Positions 1 to 9,660 of a stretch of 64,000 bases of DNA are shown piece by piece. Origin of the DNA: Pyrus communis (lineage: Eukaryota > Streptophyta > Magnoliopsida > Rosales > Rosaceae); assembly GCF_963583255.1 (NCBI RefSeq), contig NC_084808.1, positions 13,973,201 through 14,037,200 on the forward strand, in the 5' to 3' direction. Below the pieces are notes generated by a model. The model worked only from the letters and a program-made list of their open reading frames with translations. It searched no databases and had not been told where the DNA came from. A program made the translations under genes and the position numbers. Position 1 is the first letter of the stretch. Each line of letters starts with the position of its first letter.

Positions 1-688
1 TTTGCATTGATTGCTTCGTTCACTAGCTATTGAGATCCATAATTATATACAGCTTTTATGTGCAGGTCTTAATTTTGCTGATTTGCTTCTTTGTTTTTGT
101 TGTTCTTTTTTATTAAGATTTAAGCTCGAATTTTTAGTTAGGTATGTGAATCGAATTAAGAAATTTAAGAATTCGTATACTATCCTCCTTTTCTTTCATT
201 TTTTTTGTTATTTAATTTATTTTTTAGGAAAATTAATTAAAAGAGTTTGAAAACTTTTAGTTTTAATAAAGACCATGTTATAAGTTTTGTTTAATGATTA
301 GTACAAGGCCCATATTAAAGTAGTCCAACTAAAAAACGGCCCAACTATATTAAATTATGATTTGTCGATTTTATCCCTAACTTTTTTAGATTGATTCCAG
401 ATTTTCATCGTTAATGAATAAATGGCCCAACTATAAGTTTTCATCATTTGCTTCTCCAAAGAAAAATAAATTTGAAATCTCATGATATTCAATAATAACG
501 ACGGGTCACTATTTTTGGATTTTAAGTAACACTGTTTCTGGAATCTAAGTTATTGTTTTTCGAATGTAAGTTAGAAAAGAAATAGTGAAATTCACTATAT
601 TTGGATTCAAAGCAAAATAAGCACCATATTTCTTAAATATAATCAACTGATGCATGAAAGAAAAGAAATAGTCAAAGGTTAAAACATA
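1..688. other. AT-rich intergenic DNA, no gene recognised
   Basis: The 79-codon open frame at 11-250 is low-complexity (Phe/Leu/Ile rich) and shows no family motif. Positions 529-570 hold two diverged copies of the 21-bp unit that is arrayed further right. I see no splice-site pattern or conserved coding block. Confidence 0.5.
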
Positions 689-870
689 GACTGTTTCTGG
701 AATTAAGTCACTATTTCTGGAATCTAAGTCACTGTTTCTGAAATTTAAGTCATTGTTTCTGGAATTTAAGTCACTGTTTCTGGAATCAAGTCATTGTTTA
801 TGGAACCTAAGTCACTGTTTCTGAAATTTAAGTCATTGTTTCTGGAATTTAAGTTACTGTTTCTGGATTT
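689..870. repeat. 21-bp minisatellite, about nine copies
   Basis: A unit reading approximately GTCACTGTTTCTGGAATTTAA is repeated head to tail about nine times. Unit length is 20-21 bp, and most changes are C/T in the CAC/CAT and AAT/GAA positions. Diverged outlying copies occur at 529-570. Both strands are open in places only because the 21-bp unit is a multiple of three, so the small open frames here are not evidence of a gene. Confidence 0.85.
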
Positions 871-1053
871 TGGTTCTTTTCTTTCCAGATACAGCGTTTG
901 TTTGTGCACAGACAAAACAAACATTGTAGCTGAGTTTTTTTTTTTTTTTTTCATAAACAGTGTTATGTTTTGGTTCCTTTTTTTTTTCCAGACACTTTTT
1001 CTTCAGTTTTTGCCATTAAACTTCTTTGAACTTGTTTCAGCTGATTTGTTCCG

Positions 1054-1434
1054 ATGAATGCTTCATTTTTCAAATTTGATTTGAACTTTGATTTGGTTGT
1101 TTTTGAAATTGGGGAATTACCGGGCAATTGGCAGTTAGATGATGAAGATGATCCCCTGCTGCAAGGACATGATTTTGTTGCAGGTGACAGTGGGCAATCA
1201 TCAGGAAAGAAGAAGAAAGCTTCATTTAAAGAGAAGTCAAGTAAGAAGGGAAAAGAAAATGGGGAGGTGGGAAAAAAGAACAAATATGAAGAAAATGGCT
1301 CAAGGCAAGAGAAAAGCAGGCATGAGGAAAGTGGCTCAAGGAAAGACGAAGGGAAAAAGAAGATGAGAAGGCGGAGACATTCCCAAAATAGTGTCAATAG
1401 TTTTGGTCCTTATGGTGGTGCATGGACTCGGTAG
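1054..1434 (+). CDS. hypothetical lysine-rich protein, possibly a gene or exon fragment
   Basis: A 126-codon frame starts at a true ATG and ends with TAG. Residues 1-50 are ordinary and acidic (a DDEDDP block near 29-34). Residues 50-110 are almost entirely K/E/S/R/G, resembling a disordered basic nuclear or nucleolar tail. No domain is recognised. A polypyrimidine stretch ending in CAG lies just upstream (around 985-992), so this could be a 3' exon of a longer or decayed gene. No neighbour supports a function. Low confidence that it is expressed. Confidence 0.25.
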   Translation: MNASFFKFDLNFDLVVFEIGELPGNWQLDDEDDPLLQGHDFVAGDSGQSSGKKKKASFKEKSSKKGKENGEVGKKNKYEENGSRQEKSRHEESGSRKDEGKKKMRRRRHSQNSVNSFGPYGGAWTR

Positions 1435-1879
1435 AATATTTGTTGGCCCATGGACAATAGTTTTGGATGATTTTTATTAAACTTTGAGCTCTTTTGGTTA
1501 AATAACATTTTGGGATGGTTTTTGGTTAAATATTTGTTGGCTCAAGCCCTTTTCATTAAAGCTTCCTTATTTTTTATCAACTTTATCACTTGATTTGTAG
1601 GAATATTAGATGTTAGAGCAAATCCACCGTTGCTAAGGCCCCCTAGGGCTATTCACTATTTAATCCACCCAGTGAATAGTAACTACCCTTAATGAACAAT
1701 AACTGCCTTTTGCATCTCCACCCCTACACTGAATACCCCTGTTAATAGGCAATAAAATATTAGTATTTTTTTTATTCATAAAATAATACAAAATAATTTT
1801 ATTTATAAAATAATACAAAATAATTTTATTTATAAAATAATACAAAGTAATTTTATTTGTAATTTCAAATAAGATTTTT

Positions 1880-2140
1880 AATCGTTCTCGTTGCGCCACG
1901 TGTCATTATTCGAAAAGACAATTATTGGTGATGGATTTTGATAAGAGTTTTATCCGATGCCGTCGTGCCACGTGTCGTTACCTTTTCAAAATCGTTGAGG
2001 ATAGATTTCCGACAAGATTTTTAACCAATCACGTCGCGTCACGTGTCACAATCTGTTTACAATCTTTGATGATAGATTTCGATCAGATTTTTAACGAATG
2101 ACGGCATGCCATGTGGCATTATCTACAACCTAATCTTTTC
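1880..2140. repeat. four ~70-bp subterminal repeats with CACGTG core
   Basis: Copies centre near 1897, 1968, 2038 and 2108. Each pairs a GCCACGTGTC-like core with a downstream block of the form GATTTTTAACSAATGACG. Subterminal arrays of this kind are known transposase-binding regions in several TIR families; that role is inferred here. The CACGTG core is also a G-box sequence. Confidence 0.6.
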
Positions 2141-2283
2141 TGAATCCTCCATATAATCCACTATCCATCCTCAGAAATCTCACATCAATTTTCTCAAGAT
2201 CTCTATCATTATTCATAGTTTCTACTTCCTTCACCAAAATCAAAATTTGTATCATTATTCATAGTTTCTGCTTCCTTCTTACA

Positions 2284-3340
2284 ATGTTTTCTTCTTCAAG
2301 GATGATGTGGGAAATCGATCAGCAAGAGGAAGAATTGTTTAACCAATCAGAAGGAATGTTCAATCTCTAAGGTACCGTTTGGTACGTGGGACGGGACGGA
2401 ACAGAGTGGGACAAGGCGTTCCGTCCCACGTTTGGTGCGCCTAAAACGGGTGGAACGAGCTGTTCCACGGGACGAGTTTTGGGTGAATTTTCGTTCCACC
2501 TCACCCCCCTGGAACGACTTGTTCCACATCCGTGGAACACAAAATTATAACCTCTCCGTCTCCTTCTTCTTCCTCCTTGTTTCCATCCGAGGGCATCTTT
2601 GCTCCCGCTCTGTTCCGTTCCGTCCTGTCCCGTCCCGTCCCATCCCATTCCGTTCCGTCCCGTCTCGTCTGCATACCAAATGATACCTAAGTGGCCCAAA
2701 ATGAGTTAGAAAAGGATGAGGAGCGTAGAAGGATAGATGACAAAGCAAGAATGGCCAAAGCCACACATTCCTGTCGACTAATCCAAGCTGTGGCTCAAAT
2801 CTGCAGGCCCATCCGTTCGGCAAACCTTGATAGAAGCAAGCAACAACGAGGTACGGAGCTCTTAGATGATTATTTTGTCCATAACAGTGCATTCCATGAT
2901 ACATACTTTAGAAGTCGTTTTATAATGGAATGACATTTGCTCAACAAAATCATAATTGCTGTTTGCAACCATGATTCTTACTTTGTGGAAAAGAATGACG
3001 TTTTTGGTGTTATGGGTCTCCTTCTTGAGCAAAAAATTAATACTGCCTTGCGGATGCTTGCATATAGAGTATCTGCAGACCAAGTGGATGTGATAGTGAG
3101 GATGGGGAAATCAACCATTCTTGAGTCACTTATGAGGTTTTGTGAAGCAATCGAATCTATCTACACTGCAGAGTACCTCCGGAGACCTACTGAGATGGAC
3201 TTGCAAAGGCTTCTGAAGAAGGCCGAGATGCGAGGTTTTCTTGGGATGATTGGAAGCATTGACTATATGCACTGGACCTAGAAAAACTGTCCAAGTGCAT
3301 GGCAAGGCGCTTATAGGGACAGAAAATGAGCAAAAAGTAT
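2284..3340 (+). pseudogene. Harbinger (HARBI1-like) transposase remnant
   Basis: After the MITE, frames at 2700-2930 and 2937-3281 match the N-terminal half of plant HARBI1-like nucleases. Visible blocks are ELLDDYFVHNSAFHD, LEQKINTALRMLAYRVSAD, the ESLMRFCEAI block, and RGFLGMIGSIDYMHW followed by the NCPSAWQGAYRDRK block after a stop. An in-frame stop at 2931-2933 and another at 3279-3281 break the frame, and the MITE separates the 5' end. The C-terminal catalytic part is absent. The family acts as an endonuclease on its own TIRs; this copy cannot. Confidence 0.8.
2371..2687. mobile_element. Tourist-like MITE (317 bp) with TAA target duplication
   Basis: The left end reads GGTACCGTTTGGTACG and the reverse complement of the right end reads GGTATCATTTGGTATG (imperfect TIR). 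It is flanked on both sides by TAA (2368-2370 and 2688-2690). The interior is rich in GGGACGGGACGGAAC and its complement, so the whole unit can fold back on itself. It has no coding capacity. It lies in the 5' part of the Harbinger transposase remains, so it inserted after that element. Confidence 0.85.
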
Positions 3341-4115
3341 CATTTGTTCAACAAAATCTTCAATAAGCGACCAATTCGTACTTGCATCATTAGTTATTTT
3401 GTTGGAAAAAAGTTGGATTGAAACTTTGTGGTTGAAACTAGTTGACAAAATATGAAATTATGGTGTAAGGTAGAAGATAATGAGAAGGTATTTATGGAAA
3501 AGTAAAATCAATTTTTTTTTTAATTTTTTATTCACATAATTAATCTCTACCATTGGATTACAAAAAAAAATTGAATTCCAACACTCCAGATTGTGCCACG
3601 TGGCACAACAATAAGATTTATGAATTTTAAACTGTTTTTTCTTTTTTTTTTTAAATTTATAAAGCCGAATAACATGGACCATTGATCTCAGATCCAACGG
3701 TTGAAAGTAAATAAGGTTTTTAAATTTTTTTTACCGTTGAAAATCCAACAATCCATAAATTGTTGTCGTTGAAATCCAACAAACGTGGGGAAGCCACGTT
3801 GCCTCCCCAACGATAACATTTCTGAAACCTGTCGCGGGCCCCAGGTCTAAAACCTTGTCGGACAATGCATGCCCACGTGTGCTTGAAGCGCATGCGCCTG
3901 ACGCAAAAAATATATAAAACGTGGCTGACGTCGCCTAGACGTTAACCTTGCATCACGTGGCCTTCGGGCTCTCGGGCCGGCTACTCGTGCCAAGCCTTTC
4001 CCTCGGGCCCGCTCAGGCTCAATCACTAGCACACATTGGACCTTATTGCTTGGGCTATCTGGCCCTGTTTAAGAGCCAGTCCATCGAGCTATTGCCCACG
4101 ATGGAACTGCTCTTA

Positions 4116-5099
4116 GCTCTCAATCCTTCAATTTAATTTATTTTAATCTTGACTCGTAGTGGAAGTTATTCAGAATTATTATTATATTTGTGTTGGTTCT
4201 TGCAGAACTTAACCCTGTAATGCTCTAACTTATTTAGCTTTTCAATTTTGTTTATACAATATCAGGGTTGTTGTTGTAGCTGCTTGTGCTGTGGTTGAAC
4301 TAACACAGCCTCACTATGACGTGAAGTTGTTCATCCTCTGTAGTTTTGATGATGTTCTAGTTTCTGGATTTTTATTATGGTGGATAGGAGTAACTCTAAC
4401 CGTGTTGTTCTTATGTTTGAACTACTACTGCCTGTGAGGCCAGATTTCTCTCTTTGGTTCACCTTCAACAACCAATTTTATGCAGCTTATTTGGTGTAAA
4501 TAAGTTGTTGTTTAATTTATTTAATTCTACTATTTCAAGTGTGGTAAAATCATTTACCTTGAAATCAAGTTTGTCATGAAAACTGGAGTGGTAGGAACAC
4601 TTTCTTTGCTTATAGTATTAAGATAAGATGACAGTGCTTGAAGTGGGGATTAAGTTCTTAGCTCTTAAAGAAACTGAGGTTGAGCAACTTGAGGAGGCTG
4701 AGATTCAACTGATTCTTCAGTTGGAGGAGATGAAATTTGATTAGGTAGCTCATCATATGGAGCATGCACTACCTCTGTAGGTGGTAGATCTTCCAACTTA
4801 GGAGTACTGTCACTTGGGCAACGTGTTGCATAATCACCAAATTGTTGTCTTTTTGACAGAGGACGACTCGTGTTTTTTTAATAGATGGCTTCCTTATCCC
4901 AATAGTGCGATTATGGGATTCCAAAATTGGCATTTTGATTGTTTATAAGAAACTCTTGGGTTTTCTGCTTAGGAAACTCACTACACTAGCATAAGAATCG
5001 ATCAAGATAAGTATTTATGAAATTGAGTACAACTTGATTAAGAGCATTGGAACGCTCCTCGTTGTGTGAATAGTACTGCATCACCATTTAAGGGACCTT
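4116..5099. other. no gene recognised; possible minus-strand coding relic at 4640-4930
   Basis: Most of the stretch is AT-rich without motifs. On the minus strand at about 4930-4660 a short Pro/Glu-rich frame can be read (blocks LEDLPPTEVVHAPYDELPNQ and EESVESQPPQVAQP) ending in TAA. It resembles a variable linker of a retroelement polyprotein or a host exon, but I cannot assign it. Confidence 0.3.
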
Positions 5100-8000
5100 A
5101 AATTCTCCCTGTCGTTGAGTTTTTAAGGATATTCGAGATGACAATAATCATCAATAAAACCACTAAAGAAAATAGAGTGAAATATCTTTGCACCACCTCC
5201 AAAAATAAGCCTAAAGCTTTGATTTGGGGCCAATGGGTTGTCCCCCAACTGGGAACACACCATATATGGCCGACCTGAAGCCTGGTGATTGAGCAATTTA
5301 CTTGCTTTGGCACGACCTTTTGGGATACTTAGGTCAAACAATGATGCTACGCCGCATCTTCTTACCCTGAAGTAAGGATGTTGTGCTTATAAGCAGACTT
5401 TGCCAAAACTTGCTTGTTTTGGGAAATTGATTTTTTATATCATCCCTCGCAAAGATACTAAACGACTCCATTTTCACAGTGGATTCAAGTGAATAAATGT
5501 GGACTAATCCAACCAAAATGCGGACCATATAAATACTTATGGTTTTGGTTGATGAATTGACAAACTGGTCACATGTTTGTTCACACACATTGCTGCTAAA
5601 CCTCATGGCCAATTAAGGGCTCACCACCTTACTTATCCCTTAAGGTCTAGGAGACTGGATAATGCTGGAGAGTTTATATCGACGATTTTCGATAAAGTAT
5701 TGCATGTATTTTGGGTTTATAATTGAACAACGAATTCCCATGTTCACCCCAAATAGCCTCGCCTAGTGATCATAAATCACAATTTAAATGATAGCCCAGA
5801 TTTTGGTGAACGTACCAAGTTTTCGGTTTCTGCCTAGGGCTATGCAATCTTGTATGCAACTATGTTGGTCCACCTTGAGGCGCATTTCCACCCAACCTAT
5901 TTGACATTACAGTTGGTTACTGGGTACGAACCTGATGATTTTCGTATTTACACATTTGGGTACGCATTTCATGTGCCAAGTTGCGCCGCCGCAACGTACC
6001 AATATGGATCCTCAAGGAAAGAAGTGAATCTTTGTCAATTATGATTCTTCTTCACACTTGCTCTCTTCGAGCCCTTGCATGCGATCTCTTTACCGCTTAT
6101 TTGCGGGTTGTCACTTTAATGAGACAGTTTTTTCGCCATTAAGGGGAGATAAAGACGTCAACTTTCCTGTAGAATGACATGAATTTGCATAGACGTTGCC
6201 CACTATGTCTCATCTCGATCCCCGTACCGTAGAAGTGTGATAAGCAAGTGTGATGAATTCTAGCCTAGCTTTCAAAATGTTGCCCCAGATGCATTCCTCT
6301 TATTTGTGACGAGATCATATACCAGTTGCAAACATGCCTACAAGGATAGATGTACTTAACGGACGTCGAGTCAACATACCTGGAGGGTGTGCCGCCTCTG
6401 TCGAACGGTTTGGATGCCCGTGTTAAACAGTCCGGTACATTGGCGGATAACCAATCAATATATCTTGGCCAGAAGCATGACATATCACTTGATTCGTAGG
6501 ATTCACTTCCCTAGAAGAGGAAGACACGGCACAACAATAAATCCATACTTGATCGTTGTCTCAAATCATTTCCATCTCATGAGATTAATCCAGATTACTC
6601 CCGAGACTTGAAGTTCTTGGTCCAGTATACTTGTTTGGATGAGCTAAATGGAAATGAAATGAGATTACCATCGATGATGTTTTCACTTATATGGCAGCTA
6701 CCAACATAAATGAAAAGTGACGATATCGAACCATGTCCCGTTGATAAAGTGACAACATAGAACTGATTGGACAACTAAAGTTACAATCTAGGTCAAATTC
6801 TTTACCAAAGTATGTTTGGACTTGTCGTTCCTACACTGCCCAAGTAACCCTGTTGTGTTACAAGTGGGAAAGGAAGCGTTATAAGATGAATGAAATAGTG
6901 TGATTTGATGCATGCCTTACGATGCAAGGTTTCTCTCAAAATGTCATATGATTGATAACAGCATTATGAAGTATGGTTAGTGTTTTCTCCATGGGGATAT
7001 ACATACGGAGATTGACATGTAAGTTCCCGAAGAATTACACAGACTGGTTCAAATAGTTCCAAAACACGAAACATCCTCTTAACTTGTTTAAGGCGTTCAC
7101 TTACAATCCGACAGATGTGGTATACGTGTCTAAGTGATTATTTTATCAGTTAGGGATGAATTATGCCCTTGCGTGTTAAACTATGAAGTCTTATTCCGAA
7201 TTTCTACAGTTACAATTTATGTTGTTGACATGCATCTCACTAAGACTCTGGAAGAGCTTGAGAAAACTACCTCGTACTTGAAGATGGAATTTGAGATGAA
7301 TGATCTTGGAAAAACTTGTTTATGACTTGACTTGAAGTTAAAGCATTGTTCTGACGGTATTTTGGTATACCAGTCAAACTACACCCCGAATATGTCACCT
7401 TTGAGTATACCTTTGATCGTCCAAACGTTATATGCAAATGAAACCCTTGAAGAGGTTATGGAATCCGACCAAGACATAATACATCAACGAAGTCAACGCC
7501 AAGACATATTGTGTTTACATCTACATCAGCAAGCATCAGGAGCTTAAAGTCATGCAAGCCGATCCCAAACAATCTTGCCGACCTCTACACAACGTCACTG
7601 TTGAAGTCAACCTTCCAGAAGCTTGTCCAAGGAATTGGTATGCCTAACTATCATATGCAATGCTTGTAGTTCTCATTTGGAAGTTATGTCAAACTCAGGG
7701 AGAATATCCAGAAGTATACTCACTTGATCTTAATGTACTCTTTTTCCCTACGATTAGGAGCATTTTTCCTACTGGGTTTTTGCTACCTAACTAGGTTTTA
7801 ACGAGGCACTCATCCTGGGCTGATCATACCCTTATGAGCTCTTCTACTTGCATCCAAAAGACGTATAGTTTGACTTAACTCAACTTCTCACTTTTCTCCT
7901 TAGTCTATGGGCTTTATCCTACCTTGGGTTTTACCATAGCGAGGTTTTGTGAGTTTTACCTTTTTATGCATTTTTTCGTTGATCTGAGACTCACATTCGC

Positions 8001-8340
8001 TCATTGTGTTGACGACTTCATCAACTGTACTTACTTCATCGCTGAAGACCTGATGCGCCATTTACTTGAGTATTTACACACTCAATGGGGAGTATTGCAG
8101 TCCTATTAGATTAGGAATGTGATTGTGTAAATCCTAGTATATCTTGGAATATCTCTTATATTCCTATTAGGAGTTGATTACGTATTAAGAGTTGTAATCC
8201 TAAAAGGGTAAGTAATTAACCTTCCCTACTACTATAAATAAAGGTATAATGGGGTGGAATAGAACACACCCACAATTACACATCTCGCTTTTCTTCTCTC
8301 TATGCCTCACCTTTCTTTTTCTATATGACGTCCATAATTA
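5100..8340 (+). mobile_element. decayed Ty1/Copia retrotransposon A (integrase, RT, 3' LTR)
   Basis: Pol blocks appear in Copia order across many frameshifts and stops. GAG-pre-integrase (WHDLLGYLGQTMMLRRI) is at 5308-5365. Integrase core lies at 5450-5700 with the DNAGEF motif near 5655-5680. Integrase C-terminal region (LQLVTGYEPDDFRIYTFGYAF) is at 5900-5965. The linker after integrase is at 6080-6400. RT pieces lie at 6670-7400 including YVVDMHL (YVDD-like) and LEELEKTTSYLKMEFEMNDLG. The GGGTTTTTGCTACC / GGTTTTACC tail typical of this subfamily lies at 7740-8060, then a purine tract. The 3' LTR follows. No open frame exceeds 72 codons in pol. The 5' LTR and gag are not recognisable, so the left border is approximate. 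Confidence 0.75.
8093..8340 (+). repeat. 3' LTR of Copia A (about 248 bp)
   Basis: It follows the purine tract CAATGGGGAG and begins TATTGCAGTCCTATTAG (TG mutated to TA). It aligns with the LTRs at 58242-57996 (minus) and 26785-24845 (minus), both about 248 bp. It contains a TATAAATA-like box near 8234. The right border is set only by the length of the relatives. Confidence 0.6.
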
Positions 8341-8519
8341 TTCAGTAAATTATGCCTCCAACTTTATGTATATTATCTTATGTATTTTGAATACCTATTA
8401 ATAATAAATGGAAATTCATTAATCACGAAAGAGACGTGTATATATAAGCTTCCATTGAAATTATCTAGTAAACAATTTTGCCTTTAAACAGTAAATAACC
8501 TAGTAAACCATTTTCCTTT

Positions 8520-8745
8520 CTAGTAAACTTTCCAATTTGGTTGGCACAGCATACACATGGAAAGCAACCTAATTCTCCAATTCTTTAGTGCAAATATTTG
8601 AAAAAAGAAGAGAATAATATAGATCTCTCTGGCATTTTTCTTCTAATAAACCAGTTTTCCCTTCTAATAAACTTTCCAATTTGGTGGCCTCTATTTATTG
8701 CCATATAGCTTATTTGGTTGGCATGGCATACACATGGAAAACATA
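8520..8745. repeat. local direct duplication upstream of the S-protein homologue
   Basis: A block containing AAACTTTCCAATTTGG and GGCAYRGCATACACATGGAAA occurs twice (about 8520-8565 and 8665-8740). The second copy is interrupted by about 30 bp. It lies 200-400 bp upstream of the start codon, in the presumed promoter region. Confidence 0.55.
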
Positions 8746-8864
8746 ATCTGAATATTCAGAGAATGATTTCTTGGAGAATTGGGAAATTAATTTACTCATT
8801 ACAGATTCGGTGAACCACACCCATATGTTACATTGAAACAACTAGGAAATGTTCACTCAAACCT

Positions 8865-8872
8865 TATATATG
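8865..8872 (+). promoter_or_regulatory. TATA-box candidate for the S-protein homologue
   Basis: TTATATAT lies 66-73 bp before the chosen ATG at 8938, giving a plausible 5' UTR of about 40 bp. Confidence 0.4.
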
Positions 8873-8937
8873 CAGTGACTCATTCTAACGTAGAGACTAA
8901 CCCCTCTTGAGTCTTGAGTCTTGAATACCTCCAAAAA

Positions 8938-9348
8938 ATGAGTCCATCTTTTACTGCAACATGTGCTCTTCCGCTGATGCTGATGCTGCTAGTTGTTCAT
9001 GTAACAACAATTGTCGAGGCGTCTTACCCTCTTAAGAAAATAACGGTTCGAATCAACAATACTTTGGAAAACAACCAGGAACTTACAGTTCACTGTAAAT
9101 CAGGGGACGATGATCTAGGCCCTCACAACCTCCTTCCAAAGAACACATATGAATTTAGTTTTAAACGAAACTTTTTGCAGCCGAAAACGCTATTCTTTTG
9201 CACCTTCCAATGGCCAGAGGATCAATTTAAACTTCACTATTTCGACATCTACGACCAAAAAAGGGATGACTGCAGCAAGTGTTTCTGGGAGATTTATCAA
9301 TTTGGCGCTTGTTTGTATGGTAACTGCAAAAGGTGGAATAATTCATGA
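8938..9348 (+). CDS. S-protein homologue (plant self-incompatibility S1 family), secreted
   Basis: A single exon of 136 codons. I use the ATG at 8938; the open frame extends 24 bp upstream only from a non-ATG codon. Residues 1 to about 28 form a signal peptide with a Leu/Met-rich core ending VEA before SYP. The mature domain shows the S1-family pattern: the beta strand ITVRINNTL, then LTVHCKSGDDDLG with its Cys, YEFSFKRNF, TLFFCTFQW, FDIYDQKRD, and paired cysteines in CSKCFWEI and GACLYGNC. Length and Cys spacing are normal for the family. The prototype (Papaver PrsS) is the stigma ligand in poppy self-incompatibility, but most eudicot homologues have unknown, often reproductive, roles. No self-incompatibility function should be assumed here. 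The frame is intact. Confidence 0.9.
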   Translation: MSPSFTATCALPLMLMLLVVHVTTIVEASYPLKKITVRINNTLENNQELTVHCKSGDDDLGPHNLLPKNTYEFSFKRNFLQPKTLFFCTFQWPEDQFKLHYFDIYDQKRDDCSKCFWEIYQFGACLYGNCKRWNNS

Positions 9349-9655
9349 GTAAATTGATGAGACTTTCTAGTACCCTCAAAAAGTTTTATAACGAAACTAA
9401 ATCGATTAAGATACCATGTGATTTTAGTTCACCATGAATAATGAATAATCTCTTCTATTGCTTGATTTCTCTTTGTACTTTTCTTTAAGGGTAAAAATTT
9501 GCAAGGAAGATAAAGGTACTATTTAATAAATATTTTAATTTTGGTTTTTAGTTTTTTATTTTTAGTTTTAGTTTTTAACTTTTACTTTCTTTTTTTTTTC
9601 TTTTTTTTTTTTGTCAATTTAGCTTTTACTTTTTAAGCCTATGCTTTTGGTCAGA
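9349..9655. other. 3' flank of the S-protein homologue, T-rich
   Basis: It holds poly-T and TTTTTAGTTTTT stretches and no coding signal. The Gypsy target-site copy TTGAT (9656-9660) ends it. Confidence 0.6.
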
Positions 9656-9660
9656 TTGAT

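Larger units (their letters stand above)
1616..4112 (+). mobile_element. PIF/Harbinger-type DNA transposon, defective, with nested MITE
   Basis: Terminal inverted repeats start GAGCAAATCCACCGTTG on the left; the right end, reverse-complemented, reads GAGCAGTTCCATCGTGG. They are flanked by TTA target duplications at 1613-1615 and 4113-4115, the size and type used by PIF/Harbinger elements. Inside are four copies of a ~70-bp subterminal repeat carrying a GCCACGTGTC-like core (about 1890-2140). There is also a broken transposase (2700-3330) and a separate MITE (2371-2687). At 2497 bp it is shorter than a full autonomous element, and no Myb-like second ORF is seen, so it is a deletion derivative. 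Confidence 0.8.

Noticed and set aside
8914..8937. Upstream start for the S-protein homologue at 8914
   Set aside because: The codon there is TTG; the first ATG at 8938 gives a normal signal peptide.
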